From NCBI GenBank assembly GCA_964443435.1, contig CAYUCW010000006.1:1-61324 (forward strand): a DNA stretch of 61,324 nucleotides, read 5' to 3'. The translations under genes were made by a program, and so were the position numbers. Under the pieces are notes generated by a model, which was not told where the DNA came from, did no database searches, and saw nothing but the letters and a program-made list of their open reading frames with translations. Below are positions 17,178 to 26,035 of this stretch, one piece after another (within the stretch, counting starts at the first letter, position 1; each line of letters opens with the position of its first letter). The DNA comes from Pseudaquidulcibacter sp964443435. Lineage in GTDB: Bacteria > Pseudomonadota > Alphaproteobacteria > Caulobacterales > Aquidulcibacteraceae.

Positions 17178-18374
17178 ATGATAAATGCATACTTAAGACA
17201 AGATGGTTCAAAAGGTATCCGCAATACAATTGTTGTGGCCTATCTTGTTGAATGTGCCCACCATGTGGCTAGACAAATTGTAAATAAATACGACGATATG
17301 GATGTACACTTAATTGGTTTTCCCGGTTGTTACCCAAATTCATATGCCTTTAAAATCATGAATGCCATTTGCACACATCCAAATGTTGGTGGTGCGGTTT
17401 TAATTTCTTTAGGCTGTGAAAGTTTTAATCGCGATGCTTTAAAGTTTGAAATTGAAAAATCTGGCCGACCTGTTGAAACATTGGTAATTCAAAATAATGG
17501 TGGAACCAAAACGACTATTGAAAAAGGCATTGAAGCCGTAAATAAAATCAAAGATGCTATAAGCACCACCCCAAGAACCAATATGACAATTGATGAATTA
17601 ATCATTGGTACAATATGTGGCGGCTCTGATGGTACTTCTGGTATAACTGCTAATCCTGCGGTTGGAAGATGTTTTGATAGTTTAATTGAGAATGGGGCAA
17701 CCTGTATATTCGAAGAAACTGGTGAATTAATTGGCTGTGAGAAAATCATGGCAAGCCGCGCTTTGACCCCTGAACTTGGTAAAGAATTAGAAGCTTGTGT
17801 CGAAAAAGCTGATAAATATTACACTATTATGGGTTTTGGATCTTTCGCCCCCGGTAATGCAGATGGCGGTCTTACTACACTTGAAGAAAAATCAATGGGT
17901 GCTTATTCAAAATCTGGCTCTGCACCAATTTCTGGAATTATCAAACCTGGTGACAAACCGCCTAAAGGTGGTCTATTCCTTCTTGATGTAGTGCCCGATG
18001 GCGAACCAAGATTTGGATTTCCAAATATTTCTGATAATGCCGAAATCGTTGAGCTTATTGCCTGCGGTGCACATATAAATATTTTCACAACTGGACGCGG
18101 CTCTGTTGTTGGCTCTGCTGTTTCTCCAGTAATCAAAGTTTGCGCAAATCCTGATACTTATCGTAAACTTACAGATGATATGGATATTGATGCCGGAAAA
18201 ATCCTTGAAGGCAATGGAACACTTGATAGCGTTGGCAAAGAAATAACTGAATTAGTTTACAAGGTTGCAAACGGCGAAAGAACAAAGTCCGAAGATATGG
18301 GCCATCAAGAATTTATCTTAACCTATAAGGCATTTGAGCCAATTGGGCCGTCTTGCTTACCTACTAAAAAATAA
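17178..18374 (+). CDS. UxaA-family dehydratase, catalytic subunit (probable L-fuconate dehydratase)
   Basis: The 398-residue protein covers the large domain of altronate/galactarate dehydratases: GIRNTIVVAYLVECAHH, GFPGCYPN, SLGCESFN, IICG-type GTICGGSDGTSG and ITANPAVGR, with the conserved cysteines expected to hold iron. Altronate is the classical substrate, but the surroundings (FucP, fuconolactonase, fucose dehydrogenase) argue for L-fuconate. AAAGG ribosome site, ATG at 17178. The SDR gene starts 10 bases after its stop. If correct, it replaces the enolase-superfamily L-fuconate dehydratase of the Xanthomonas pathway. Confidence 0.88.
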   Translation: MINAYLRQDGSKGIRNTIVVAYLVECAHHVARQIVNKYDDMDVHLIGFPGCYPNSYAFKIMNAICTHPNVGGAVLISLGCESFNRDALKFEIEKSGRPVETLVIQNNGGTKTTIEKGIEAVNKIKDAISTTPRTNMTIDELIIGTICGGSDGTSGITANPAVGRCFDSLIENGATCIFEETGELIGCEKIMASRALTPELGKELEACVEKADKYYTIMGFGSFAPGNADGGLTTLEEKSMGAYSKSGSAPISGIIKPGDKPPKGGLFLLDVVPDGEPRFGFPNISDNAEIVELIACGAHINIFTTGRGSVVGSAVSPVIKVCANPDTYRKLTDDMDIDAGKILEGNGTLDSVGKEITELVYKVANGERTKSEDMGHQEFILTYKAFEPIGPSCLPTKK

Positions 18375-18384
18375 GAAGAGAAAA

Positions 18385-19113
18385 ATGGGACGTTTATCTG
18401 GAAAGACTGCATTAATTACTGCTGCTGGGCAAGGAATTGGCCGCGCCACCGCAGAAGCTTTTATTAAAGAAGGCGCGATTGTTATTGGAGTTGATATAAA
18501 TAAAGACGCACTTTCACAAATAGAGGGTATTATTCCTGTGGTAATGGATATTACTTCTGATAAGGCTGCCAAAGAGCTTGCATCACAATTCCCAGATGTA
18601 AATATTCTTTATAATTGCGCTGGCGTTGTTCATGCCGGAAGCATTCTAGATTGTAGCGATGAAGATTTAGACTTTGCTTATAATCTTAATGTGAAAGCAA
18701 TGTTCCAGATGATACGCGCATTTCTTCCGAATATGCTAAAAAATGGTGGCGGCTCTATTATTAATATGTCTTCTATTGCCTCATCAATAAAAGGTATTCC
18801 AAACCGATTTGCGTATTGCGCGACAAAAGCTGCGGTAATTGGCATAACTAAATCGGTTGCGGCGGATTATGTGAAAGATAAAATTCGTTGCAATGCAATT
18901 TGCCCTGGTACAGTTGATACCCCATCATTACGCCAAAGACTTGCGGATACAGGTGATTTTGACAAAGCCTATAAAGATTTTTGCGATCGCCAAGCAATGG
19001 GTCGATTGGGCAATTCTGATGAGCTTGCGGCACTCGCGGTTTATTTAGGCTCAGATGAGTCTGGCTTTACAACTGGTCACGCCCATGTGATTGATGGCGG
19101 CTGGGTTATGTAA
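18385..19113 (+). CDS. SDR oxidoreductase, probable 2-keto-3-deoxy-L-fuconate dehydrogenase
   Basis: A 242-residue short-chain dehydrogenase with the cofactor motif TAAGQGIGRATAEAF, NCAGVVHAG, catalytic Ser in INMSSIASS, YCATKAAV (Tyr-x3-Lys) and NAICPGTVDTPSL. This sequence style is that of 2-keto-3-deoxy-L-fuconate dehydrogenases and the related BDH2 enzymes. I chose the ATG at 18385, 10 bases after the dehydratase stop with AAGAAGAG before it, rather than an upstream start that overlaps the dehydratase. It would give 2,4-diketo-3-deoxy-L-fuconate. An alternative is that it is the L-fucose dehydrogenase itself, as FucX in C. jejuni is an SDR. Confidence 0.87.
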   Translation: MGRLSGKTALITAAGQGIGRATAEAFIKEGAIVIGVDINKDALSQIEGIIPVVMDITSDKAAKELASQFPDVNILYNCAGVVHAGSILDCSDEDLDFAYNLNVKAMFQMIRAFLPNMLKNGGGSIINMSSIASSIKGIPNRFAYCATKAAVIGITKSVAADYVKDKIRCNAICPGTVDTPSLRQRLADTGDFDKAYKDFCDRQAMGRLGNSDELAALAVYLGSDESGFTTGHAHVIDGGWVM

Positions 19114-19187
19114 ATAATAAGATATAGTTTAAAATTACCCTTTACTCAGACTATTGAAAGAAGTATTTGATTTATAGGGAGTAAATT

Positions 19188-20765
19188 ATGTTAAAAAAAA
19201 TTACAATTGCAGGCCTTGCATCTCTTATAAGTATATTACCAATCGCATCAAATGCTGAACCTATTGTTGCAAACGCGACATTAAAGCCAGCAGAAAATAG
19301 CCCAATCATAAGCAAATATATGTATGGTCAGTTTTCAGAACATTTGGGACGCGGCATTTATGATGGTGTCTGGGTTGGTGAAAAATCTTCAATCCCAAAT
19401 GTTAGAGGTATTCGCACAGACGTTGTTAATGCACTAAAAGATCTAAAAGTGCCAGTTATACGATGGCCAGGCGGTTGTTTTGCCGATGAATATTTGTGGC
19501 GCGATGGCATTGGCCCACGCGATAAAAGACCATCTCGTCGTAATAATTGGTGGGGCGGCACTCCTGAAACCAATGAATTTGGCTCTCATGAGTATTTTGA
19601 TTTTCTTGAGCAAGTTGGTGCGGCATCTTATTTATCTGTTAATGTTGGCTCATCAAACCCAACCGACATGAGAGAGTGGAAAGAATACCTTAGCTCTGAT
19701 GGTACTGACACGCTTGCCAATGAAAGACGTGCTAATGGCCGTGATAAACCCTATGTCCTTAATTTTATAGGAATTGGTAATGAATCATGGGGCTGTGGCG
19801 GAGAAATGACTGCGGAATATTATGCCAATGAATATAAAAGATTTAGTGCATTCTATCATAAAGCAAAACCACCTGCACATATATCTAAAGATGAGTATGA
19901 AGTAAGGGTTGCCTCTGGTTCTAACTCTTATGATACAAATTGGACAGATGTAGTGATGAAAATTGCTGGAAGACATATGGATGCAATTTCGCTTCATTAC
20001 TATACTTTGCCAACTGGAAAGTGGGATAAAAAAGGAGCGGCAACTAATTTTGATAAGCAAGCTTGGTATGATACTTTCTATCAAACTTTAAAAATGGATG
20101 ATATTGTTTCTAAACATGTTGCGGTAATGGATAAACATGATCCTAAAAAAAGAATTGGTCTTTATATTGACGAATGGGGCACTTGGTATGATGTTGAAAA
20201 AGACACAAACCCTGGTCATTTATATCAATTAAATACTCTTCGTGATGGAGTTGTTGCGGCTGCGAATTTTAATATTTTCCATAAATACGCCGACCGCGTA
20301 AAAATGACAAATATCGCGCAAACAATAAATGTTCTTCAAGCAATGATACTTACTAAAGAAGATAAAATTGCTTTAACACCAACATATTATGCATTTAAAA
20401 TGTATATTCCATTCCAAGATGCGCAATTTATTCCGGTTGAATATACTGCGCCTGAAATTAAATCTGGCGATAAAACTATCCCTGCATTTAACGTTACTGC
20501 GGCAAAAGCAAAAGATGGAAAAACCTATATTGGTATCGCTAATATGAGCACGGATGATAGTATTAATCTTACTTTTAATCTTGGCGACGCTAAATTTAAA
20601 AATGTCACTGGTGAAGTTTTAACTTCGCAAAAACTTGATGATTATAATGATTTTGGCAAAGCACCAATTGTTGCACCGGTTAAGTTTAATGGTGGAAAAA
20701 TCAAGAATGGTGTATTAACACTTAATGTGCCATCAAAATCTGTTGTTGTTGTAAATCTTAACTAA
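19188..20765 (+). CDS. GH51 alpha-L-arabinofuranosidase, exported
   Basis: The 525-residue protein has a signal peptide (MLKKITIAGLASLISI..., cleavage near SNAEP), a TIM barrel with VIRWPGGCFADEY and RNNWWGGTPETNEFG, acid/base Glu199 in GNESWGCGG and nucleophile Glu329 in YIDEWGTW, then the C-terminal beta sandwich ending in SKSVVVVNL. GH51 enzymes release arabinofuranose from arabinan, arabinoxylan or arabinogalactan; many are intracellular, so the clear signal peptide is a point of note. AGGGAG precedes the ATG. It is the last gene in the plus-strand fucose run, 74 bases after the SDR, and ends at a strong terminator. Confidence 0.95.
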   Translation: MLKKITIAGLASLISILPIASNAEPIVANATLKPAENSPIISKYMYGQFSEHLGRGIYDGVWVGEKSSIPNVRGIRTDVVNALKDLKVPVIRWPGGCFADEYLWRDGIGPRDKRPSRRNNWWGGTPETNEFGSHEYFDFLEQVGAASYLSVNVGSSNPTDMREWKEYLSSDGTDTLANERRANGRDKPYVLNFIGIGNESWGCGGEMTAEYYANEYKRFSAFYHKAKPPAHISKDEYEVRVASGSNSYDTNWTDVVMKIAGRHMDAISLHYYTLPTGKWDKKGAATNFDKQAWYDTFYQTLKMDDIVSKHVAVMDKHDPKKRIGLYIDEWGTWYDVEKDTNPGHLYQLNTLRDGVVAAANFNIFHKYADRVKMTNIAQTINVLQAMILTKEDKIALTPTYYAFKMYIPFQDAQFIPVEYTAPEIKSGDKTIPAFNVTAAKAKDGKTYIGIANMSTDDSINLTFNLGDAKFKNVTGEVLTSQKLDDYNDFGKAPIVAPVKFNGGKIKNGVLTLNVPSKSVVVVNLN

Positions 20766-20783
20766 GATAAAACTTTTTAAAAG

Positions 20784-20815
20784 AAAAAGCCCTCTTAAAA
20801 AGAGGGCTTTTTTTA
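20784..20815 (+). terminator. Intrinsic terminator after GH51
   Basis: Long stem AAAAAGCCCTCTT/AAGAGGGCTTTTT with an A-rich loop, followed by Ts. It ends the plus-strand operon just before the convergent lacZ-type gene. A second, smaller stem TGCACCT/AGGTGCA spans the end of that gene at about 20831-20850. Confidence 0.92.
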
Positions 20816-20835
20816 TGAAATATTTTTAAATGCAC

Positions 20836-23800
20836 CTATTTTTTAGGTGCATTTTTTTCAAGGTCAATTGTGAAGCTATATTGAGTTTCAACCAAAGGAA
20901 TACGATATTTGGGTATTGGTCTTCCATTACTACTCCAGCTATCTATGCCGCCCAGACCCGCTTGGATTTTATCAATAAATAATGTGCCATCACCACGTGG
21001 AATTATGTCCGAAGAATGCCATTTGCCGCGCTCTCTTGGCAATAAATCCTCATATGGGAATGCTAATGCATTTACCGATAAAACGTCATCACCCGTAATT
21101 TTAATGCTATCAGTTTTTGATTTTAGCTTTATAAAACGCACATCGGTTTTATTACCAGTTTCTTGCGGCTTAATATAATCATGATTTTGATCTTTAATTA
21201 AGCCTTCATATAAACCAATTTTATATCCAGATTTTCTATCCCAATAATTTTCGTAAGGGCCGCGACCATAATATTCCATTTTGTCATAGCCATTGAAATT
21301 AAATCTTAGGCCAATTCTTAGTGGCTCTGGCATTTTAGTATTTATCGGAATAAATTTCGCATTCACAAGAATTTTGCCAGTTTTATCAATGCCATAATTT
21401 GTAATAAATTTGGCATCACTCCCATATTCATGAGTTAGAACAAGATTATTTTGGGTAAATTCAATCTTTGTCTTGCTTGCCGATTTAGAATATTTTTCCC
21501 AAATTGCATTATGCTTTAAAGTTCCAGTACCTAAATCATTTTCAGTTGCCGCACGCCAGAAATATGGCAAGCCGCCATAGATTATATTATTATTATTTTT
21601 AATCTGAACTTCGCCAGTTTTATCATTAAAAGCAATTATGGTTTTGCCATAAGACAAGGTTTTTTTGTTTTCATCAAATACTGCTACGCTTTGGCTTTTA
21701 ATAGTTACTGGCTTGTTTAATACAAATTGATCCCAAGCAAGTATAGTGCCCGCTTTAACGCCTTTAATATTTTTCGCATGGGCATTAAATGTAAGAATGG
21801 CTTCTTTATTTTCATCAAACTTAGGAATATTTAAGTTAATATCTTTTGCTTCACCTGCTTTGGCATTAAGAGCTAAAGTTCCATTTGCAAAAGCTTTACC
21901 ATCAAGAGTAATACCCCAAGTAAAATCATAATTAGATAAATCGTTAAATGTATTATTGTTAAGCACGCGATATTGATTATTAGATTTTTCAAATTTTATT
22001 GGTGAATAAATTTTTTGAACCTGATAATATTCTGGATCTGGGGTTCTGTCGGATTGGATAACACCATCACCTACGCCCGCTGTTAAATCGCGTTTAAGCT
22101 CTCCGGCATCAATGCCTTCGCCCCAATAGAATTTGCCATCTTTTTTCATAAGCATTGATTGGTCAACCCAATCCCAGATGAAGCCACCTTGAAGTTTTTT
22201 ATGCTTATTTATTACTTCCCAATATTCATCCAAATTGCCCATGCTATTGCCCATTGCATGCGCATATTCGCATAGAATCAAAGGCTTAACCTTATTAGGA
22301 TCTAGCGCGTATTTTTCAATTTGTGTTAAATTATCATACATAGGCGCAAAGAAATCTATATAATCATTTGGAATATACGGGCCATAAGCTTCAAGATAGG
22401 AAACTAATCGGGTTTTATCATAATTCCTTACCCAATGGCCTGCTTTTGCAAAATTTGGCCCACGCCCTGCTTCATTACCCAATGACCAAATAATAATTGA
22501 AGGGTGCAATTTATCGCGCATAACCATACGTTCAACGCGTTCGAAATGTGCCTTTTCCCATTCTGGCTGAAAGCCCAAATGGTATTTTTCTACATTTTTT
22601 GCTCTATCGCCAATTTGCATATATTCATGGCTTTCTATATTGGCTTCGTCCCAAATATAAAGCCCATATTCATCGGCAAGATCATAAATATATTCAGCAT
22701 TAGGATAATGCGAAAGCCTTAAGCCATTAACATTCGCCTCTTTCATTAATTCGATATCTTTGCGCATTAATTCCTTGGTCATAATGCGGAAGGTTTTATT
22801 TTCATGCTCATGGCGATTAACGCCTTTGAACATTTCGCGTTTACCATTGACCCTTACTTCATTGTCTTTGATTTCAACGGTCCTAAAGCCTATTTTCTTT
22901 TTATAAGCACCAATTGTTTTACCATTATCTTTTAATTCAATGGTTAAATCGTAAAGTTCTGGGCTTTCAGGTGACCATTTTTTGACATTATCTATAGTCT
23001 TAGTGAATTCAATGTCACTTTCATTTGTTACTTTTTCTTCACTAAATAAAATTTGATTATTTTTTGCCAATTGGACTTTGACTTGATGCTTTTTAAGTTC
23101 ACTATTTAAATTAAGTTTTAAATTAAACTCACCATCCGTATAATCATTTATAAGACCGGCTTTAAGTGTGACATCATTAATAGTGTCTTTGGCTTCTTTA
23201 TAAATATAAATACTACGCTCTATACCATTCACGCGCCAAAAATCTTGATCCTCAAGATATGAGCCATCAGCGAACCTATAGATTTCAAGAGAAATAGTAT
23301 TTTTACCTTTTTTCAGATTCTTTAATAAGAATTCAGAATGCAATTTACTATCTTCAGAATAGCCAATAAATTCACCATTCACCCAAATATAATAGGCCGC
23401 ACCCGCCGCGCCAATATGTAGCCTAGGCATTGCGTCAGCCCATGTTTCATCAATTATAAATTCTTTTTTCAAAGACATTACTTCGGTCATGTCTTTTTGA
23501 ATATATGGTTGATTGGCCTCGTGCGGATATTCAATATTATTAAAATAAGCTTTTCCATATCCCATTGCTTGGAATATTCCTGGGATTTTTATATTATCCC
23601 AAGCATTAGTATTAAAACTATTTTCATAAAAATCCTTTGGTCTTTCGTCGGAAGTTTTTGAGTATTTTGCTTTCCAAATTCCATCTAAAGAATAATAATT
23701 TTTTGACTTTGTTTTATCGCCAATATTTGCGGCCTGAAGGCTTTCATATTGAAAAATGCTTGGACGCATAGGAAGACGATTAATCTCGTTAATTCTTGGG

Positions 23801-23937
23801 TCTTCCCATTCTTTGCCAGTAAATGTAACTTTAGCTGTATTTGTATTTTCTTGGGCGTTAACTGATTGATAAAAGCATGCCGAACTAAGCGCTGTTGTAA
23901 TTGCAATTGCGGCACTATAATTTTTAATTTTTTTCAT
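20836..23937 (-). CDS. GH2 beta-galactosidase (LacZ type) with signal peptide
   Basis: A 1033-residue glycoside hydrolase with the full LacZ domain order: sugar-binding jelly roll (about 60-250), Ig-like (255-355), catalytic barrel (360-650), second Ig-like and the C-terminal small-chain domain (about 750-1020). Acid/base Glu489 lies in GNEAGRG and nucleophile Glu557 in LCEYAHAMGNS. The N-terminus has a clear signal peptide ending near QSVNAQE, so unlike E. coli LacZ it acts in the periplasm or outside. AGGGAAG precedes the ATG. Substrate is probably galactan or galactose-decorated oligosaccharide from pectin, in keeping with its neighbours. Confidence 0.95.
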   Translation of the reverse strand: MKKIKNYSAAIAITTALSSACFYQSVNAQENTNTAKVTFTGKEWEDPRINEINRLPMRPSIFQYESLQAANIGDKTKSKNYYSLDGIWKAKYSKTSDERPKDFYENSFNTNAWDNIKIPGIFQAMGYGKAYFNNIEYPHEANQPYIQKDMTEVMSLKKEFIIDETWADAMPRLHIGAAGAAYYIWVNGEFIGYSEDSKLHSEFLLKNLKKGKNTISLEIYRFADGSYLEDQDFWRVNGIERSIYIYKEAKDTINDVTLKAGLINDYTDGEFNLKLNLNSELKKHQVKVQLAKNNQILFSEEKVTNESDIEFTKTIDNVKKWSPESPELYDLTIELKDNGKTIGAYKKKIGFRTVEIKDNEVRVNGKREMFKGVNRHEHENKTFRIMTKELMRKDIELMKEANVNGLRLSHYPNAEYIYDLADEYGLYIWDEANIESHEYMQIGDRAKNVEKYHLGFQPEWEKAHFERVERMVMRDKLHPSIIIWSLGNEAGRGPNFAKAGHWVRNYDKTRLVSYLEAYGPYIPNDYIDFFAPMYDNLTQIEKYALDPNKVKPLILCEYAHAMGNSMGNLDEYWEVINKHKKLQGGFIWDWVDQSMLMKKDGKFYWGEGIDAGELKRDLTAGVGDGVIQSDRTPDPEYYQVQKIYSPIKFEKSNNQYRVLNNNTFNDLSNYDFTWGITLDGKAFANGTLALNAKAGEAKDINLNIPKFDENKEAILTFNAHAKNIKGVKAGTILAWDQFVLNKPVTIKSQSVAVFDENKKTLSYGKTIIAFNDKTGEVQIKNNNNIIYGGLPYFWRAATENDLGTGTLKHNAIWEKYSKSASKTKIEFTQNNLVLTHEYGSDAKFITNYGIDKTGKILVNAKFIPINTKMPEPLRIGLRFNFNGYDKMEYYGRGPYENYWDRKSGYKIGLYEGLIKDQNHDYIKPQETGNKTDVRFIKLKSKTDSIKITGDDVLSVNALAFPYEDLLPRERGKWHSSDIIPRGDGTLFIDKIQAGLGGIDSWSSNGRPIPKYRIPLVETQYSFTIDLEKNAPKK

Positions 23938-23973
23938 TTCACTTCCCTATTAGTAAAAGACCAACTAAGTTTT

Positions 23974-25230
23974 TTATTTATGCTTATGAAGACGTCGCTT
24001 CTGATAATTTATAAATGCCCATACCAATCCCATTATTATTAAAATAATTATTGGCTGCATATTTTTATGATGATGCATAAAATCCTCAAATGCATATTTC
24101 ATAATACTGAAGACATAATAGCTGACGGCAAACACTGAAAGGCCTTCAACAAGGCTCGACATTTTCATTTGCAAAGCCGCTCTGAAATTCATACTTTTTA
24201 ATAATTCTTGGTTCTGAACTTCAAGATTGATTGATATCCGGCTTCTTAAAAGATCATTCACGCGACCAATTCTTTCCGATAAATCTTCAAGACGCATTGA
24301 AACGGCTTCACAAGTTCGCATAGCCGGTCTAAGCCTTCTATCTATGAATTCACTCATGGTTGAAAAGCCGTCAATACGATTTTCTCTTAATGAAGAAAGC
24401 CTATCATTTGCAAGCTTATAAAAGGCATCAGTTGCCCCAAATCTAAAGCCAATTTCATTTCTTATTTGCTCAACTTCTGCGGAAAATGCGATAAGATTAT
24501 CTAATATTTCTTCTTGAGTTGCAGATTCGGCAACCATTTGATTAGTAATTTCACTTAATTTTTTATCTGCATTATTAAGCCAAGAAACCAATGGCTGTGC
24601 AACTGGAAACCCCAAAAGCGCAAGCTTACGATAATTACCGATTTCCATAAGACTTTGTAAAAGCCTTGATAATTCATCATTTTCCAGACCTAAATCTTGT
24701 ACATACATACGACCAGAACCATTTTTTTGCATTCTGAAATCTGACCAAATGCGGGCTTTTTTATCAAAGACAAAACAAGAAACAGCTTGGCTTAGGTCAA
24801 TAAGTCCATCAAAATCTTTTTCTTTGGGTGCATATTTCGAAACGACAATTTCATAAGATCTGAAGACTTCTCCTGGGGCTTCATCAAGCCAAGGAAAATT
24901 ATGAGATCTAATAGTTTCAAAGCCAAGATTTAGCGCATTAGATGCATCATCTTTTGGAATTAAATATTTTATATAGCTTGAATATTCGCCATGCCTTTCG
25001 AATATTTGACCGCCTTTTTCATCAATTTTAGAAATAATCGATAAATAATCAAAATCATCTTGGTTTTGCGTAATTTTCTTTAACCAAACGGCTTCTTTTT
25101 CTCTATCACTTTCTTTAACCAAAATAACCCAGTTACGAATAATAAGTGGGGCGCTTAAATTCGGCAAAGCGCGCTCATGCATAAGGTCACTTAAATTTCG
25201 ACGTAGGGGATGATATTGCATTTTAGACAT
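23974..25230 (-). CDS. DUF3422 membrane-anchored protein
   Basis: The 418-residue protein matches the DUF3422 family common in proteobacteria: it opens with YHPLRRNLSDLMHERALPNL and ends in two transmembrane helices (about residues 355-375 and 390-410) after a long helical, coiled-coil-like region that includes SMRLEDLSERIGRVNDLLRS. Such topology is also seen in DUF2333/CorA-like anchors, with a large cytoplasmic N-domain. Function is unknown. It sits among glycosidase genes but is not obviously part of the pathway; it is separate from lacZ by 36 bases on the same strand and divergent from the DUF6445 gene. Confidence 0.85.
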   Translation of the reverse strand: MSKMQYHPLRRNLSDLMHERALPNLSAPLIIRNWVILVKESDREKEAVWLKKITQNQDDFDYLSIISKIDEKGGQIFERHGEYSSYIKYLIPKDDASNALNLGFETIRSHNFPWLDEAPGEVFRSYEIVVSKYAPKEKDFDGLIDLSQAVSCFVFDKKARIWSDFRMQKNGSGRMYVQDLGLENDELSRLLQSLMEIGNYRKLALLGFPVAQPLVSWLNNADKKLSEITNQMVAESATQEEILDNLIAFSAEVEQIRNEIGFRFGATDAFYKLANDRLSSLRENRIDGFSTMSEFIDRRLRPAMRTCEAVSMRLEDLSERIGRVNDLLRSRISINLEVQNQELLKSMNFRAALQMKMSSLVEGLSVFAVSYYVFSIMKYAFEDFMHHHKNMQPIIILIIMGLVWAFINYQKRRLHKHK

Positions 25231-25327
25231 TTGCTTTTTCTAATACTATTTTTTAAGAAGCGCAATAAGTCTGAGTATTTAAATGTTTTTTATTTATTCT
25301 AGGCTTATTTTATGACAGAGTATAAAT

Positions 25328-26035
25328 ATGCAAGAACCTAAAGTTATATTTAATCCTAATGCTAAAATAAGCGGTCAGTTTATTGGGAATGAAAATAATC
25401 CATTATTAATTATAGATGATGTGCTTTTGAACCCTGAAGAAATCTATGAATATGTTGTAAATCAAGAATTTACCGAAGCTAAGACTTCTTCATATCCAGG
25501 GATAAATGCAAAATTATTTGTAAGCTATAGTGAAGCATTAGTTACTGCGCTTATACCTTTATTAAAAGCAGGGTTTAAATTCCCGCCTAATACTAATTTA
25601 GATATATTTGGATTTATAGGTGTAACAACTAAGCATGCAGAAGATTTATTGCCCATTCAAAAAGTCCCACACTTTGACTCTTTTGACGAATATAGAGTGG
25701 CTATTTTACATTATTTCTGTGATGATAAATACGGCGGCACAGGTTTATTTAGACATAAAACCTCAGGCGCAGAAAGTATAAATAGATTAAACGGACCAAA
25801 GCTTGAAAAACAAATCTTAAGTGAGCTTGAAACCTATAATCCAACAACCTATGCCAATAAAGACACACCATTTTTTGAGCTTATTTATGATTGTCCCGCA
25901 AAATTTAATCGCTTAATTGCATATCGCGGCAATTGTTTTCACTCTGCAATGCTTGATGGCAATATATTATCAAGCGATCCAAAACAGGGCCGCTTGACAC
26001 TTAATACATTTGTTGAGCCTATTAAAAGCTATTAG
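25328..26035 (+). CDS. DUF6445-like protein
   Basis: A 235-residue soluble protein without signal peptide. The pattern LLIIDDVLLNPEEIYEYV at the start, VPHFDSFDEYRVAILHYFCDDKYGGTG in the middle and RLIAYRGNCFHSAML near the end resembles the DUF6445 family, often found in Caulobacterales/Sphingomonadales near carbohydrate or tryptophan-halogenase genes. The spaced His-x-Asp and a distal His with a nearby Arg look like a double-stranded beta-helix (2-oxoglutarate/Fe dioxygenase) fold, but this is inference. It overlaps the convergent pectate lyase gene by 4 bases. Confidence 0.65.
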   Translation: MQEPKVIFNPNAKISGQFIGNENNPLLIIDDVLLNPEEIYEYVVNQEFTEAKTSSYPGINAKLFVSYSEALVTALIPLLKAGFKFPPNTNLDIFGFIGVTTKHAEDLLPIQKVPHFDSFDEYRVAILHYFCDDKYGGTGLFRHKTSGAESINRLNGPKLEKQILSELETYNPTTYANKDTPFFELIYDCPAKFNRLIAYRGNCFHSAMLDGNILSSDPKQGRLTLNTFVEPIKSY

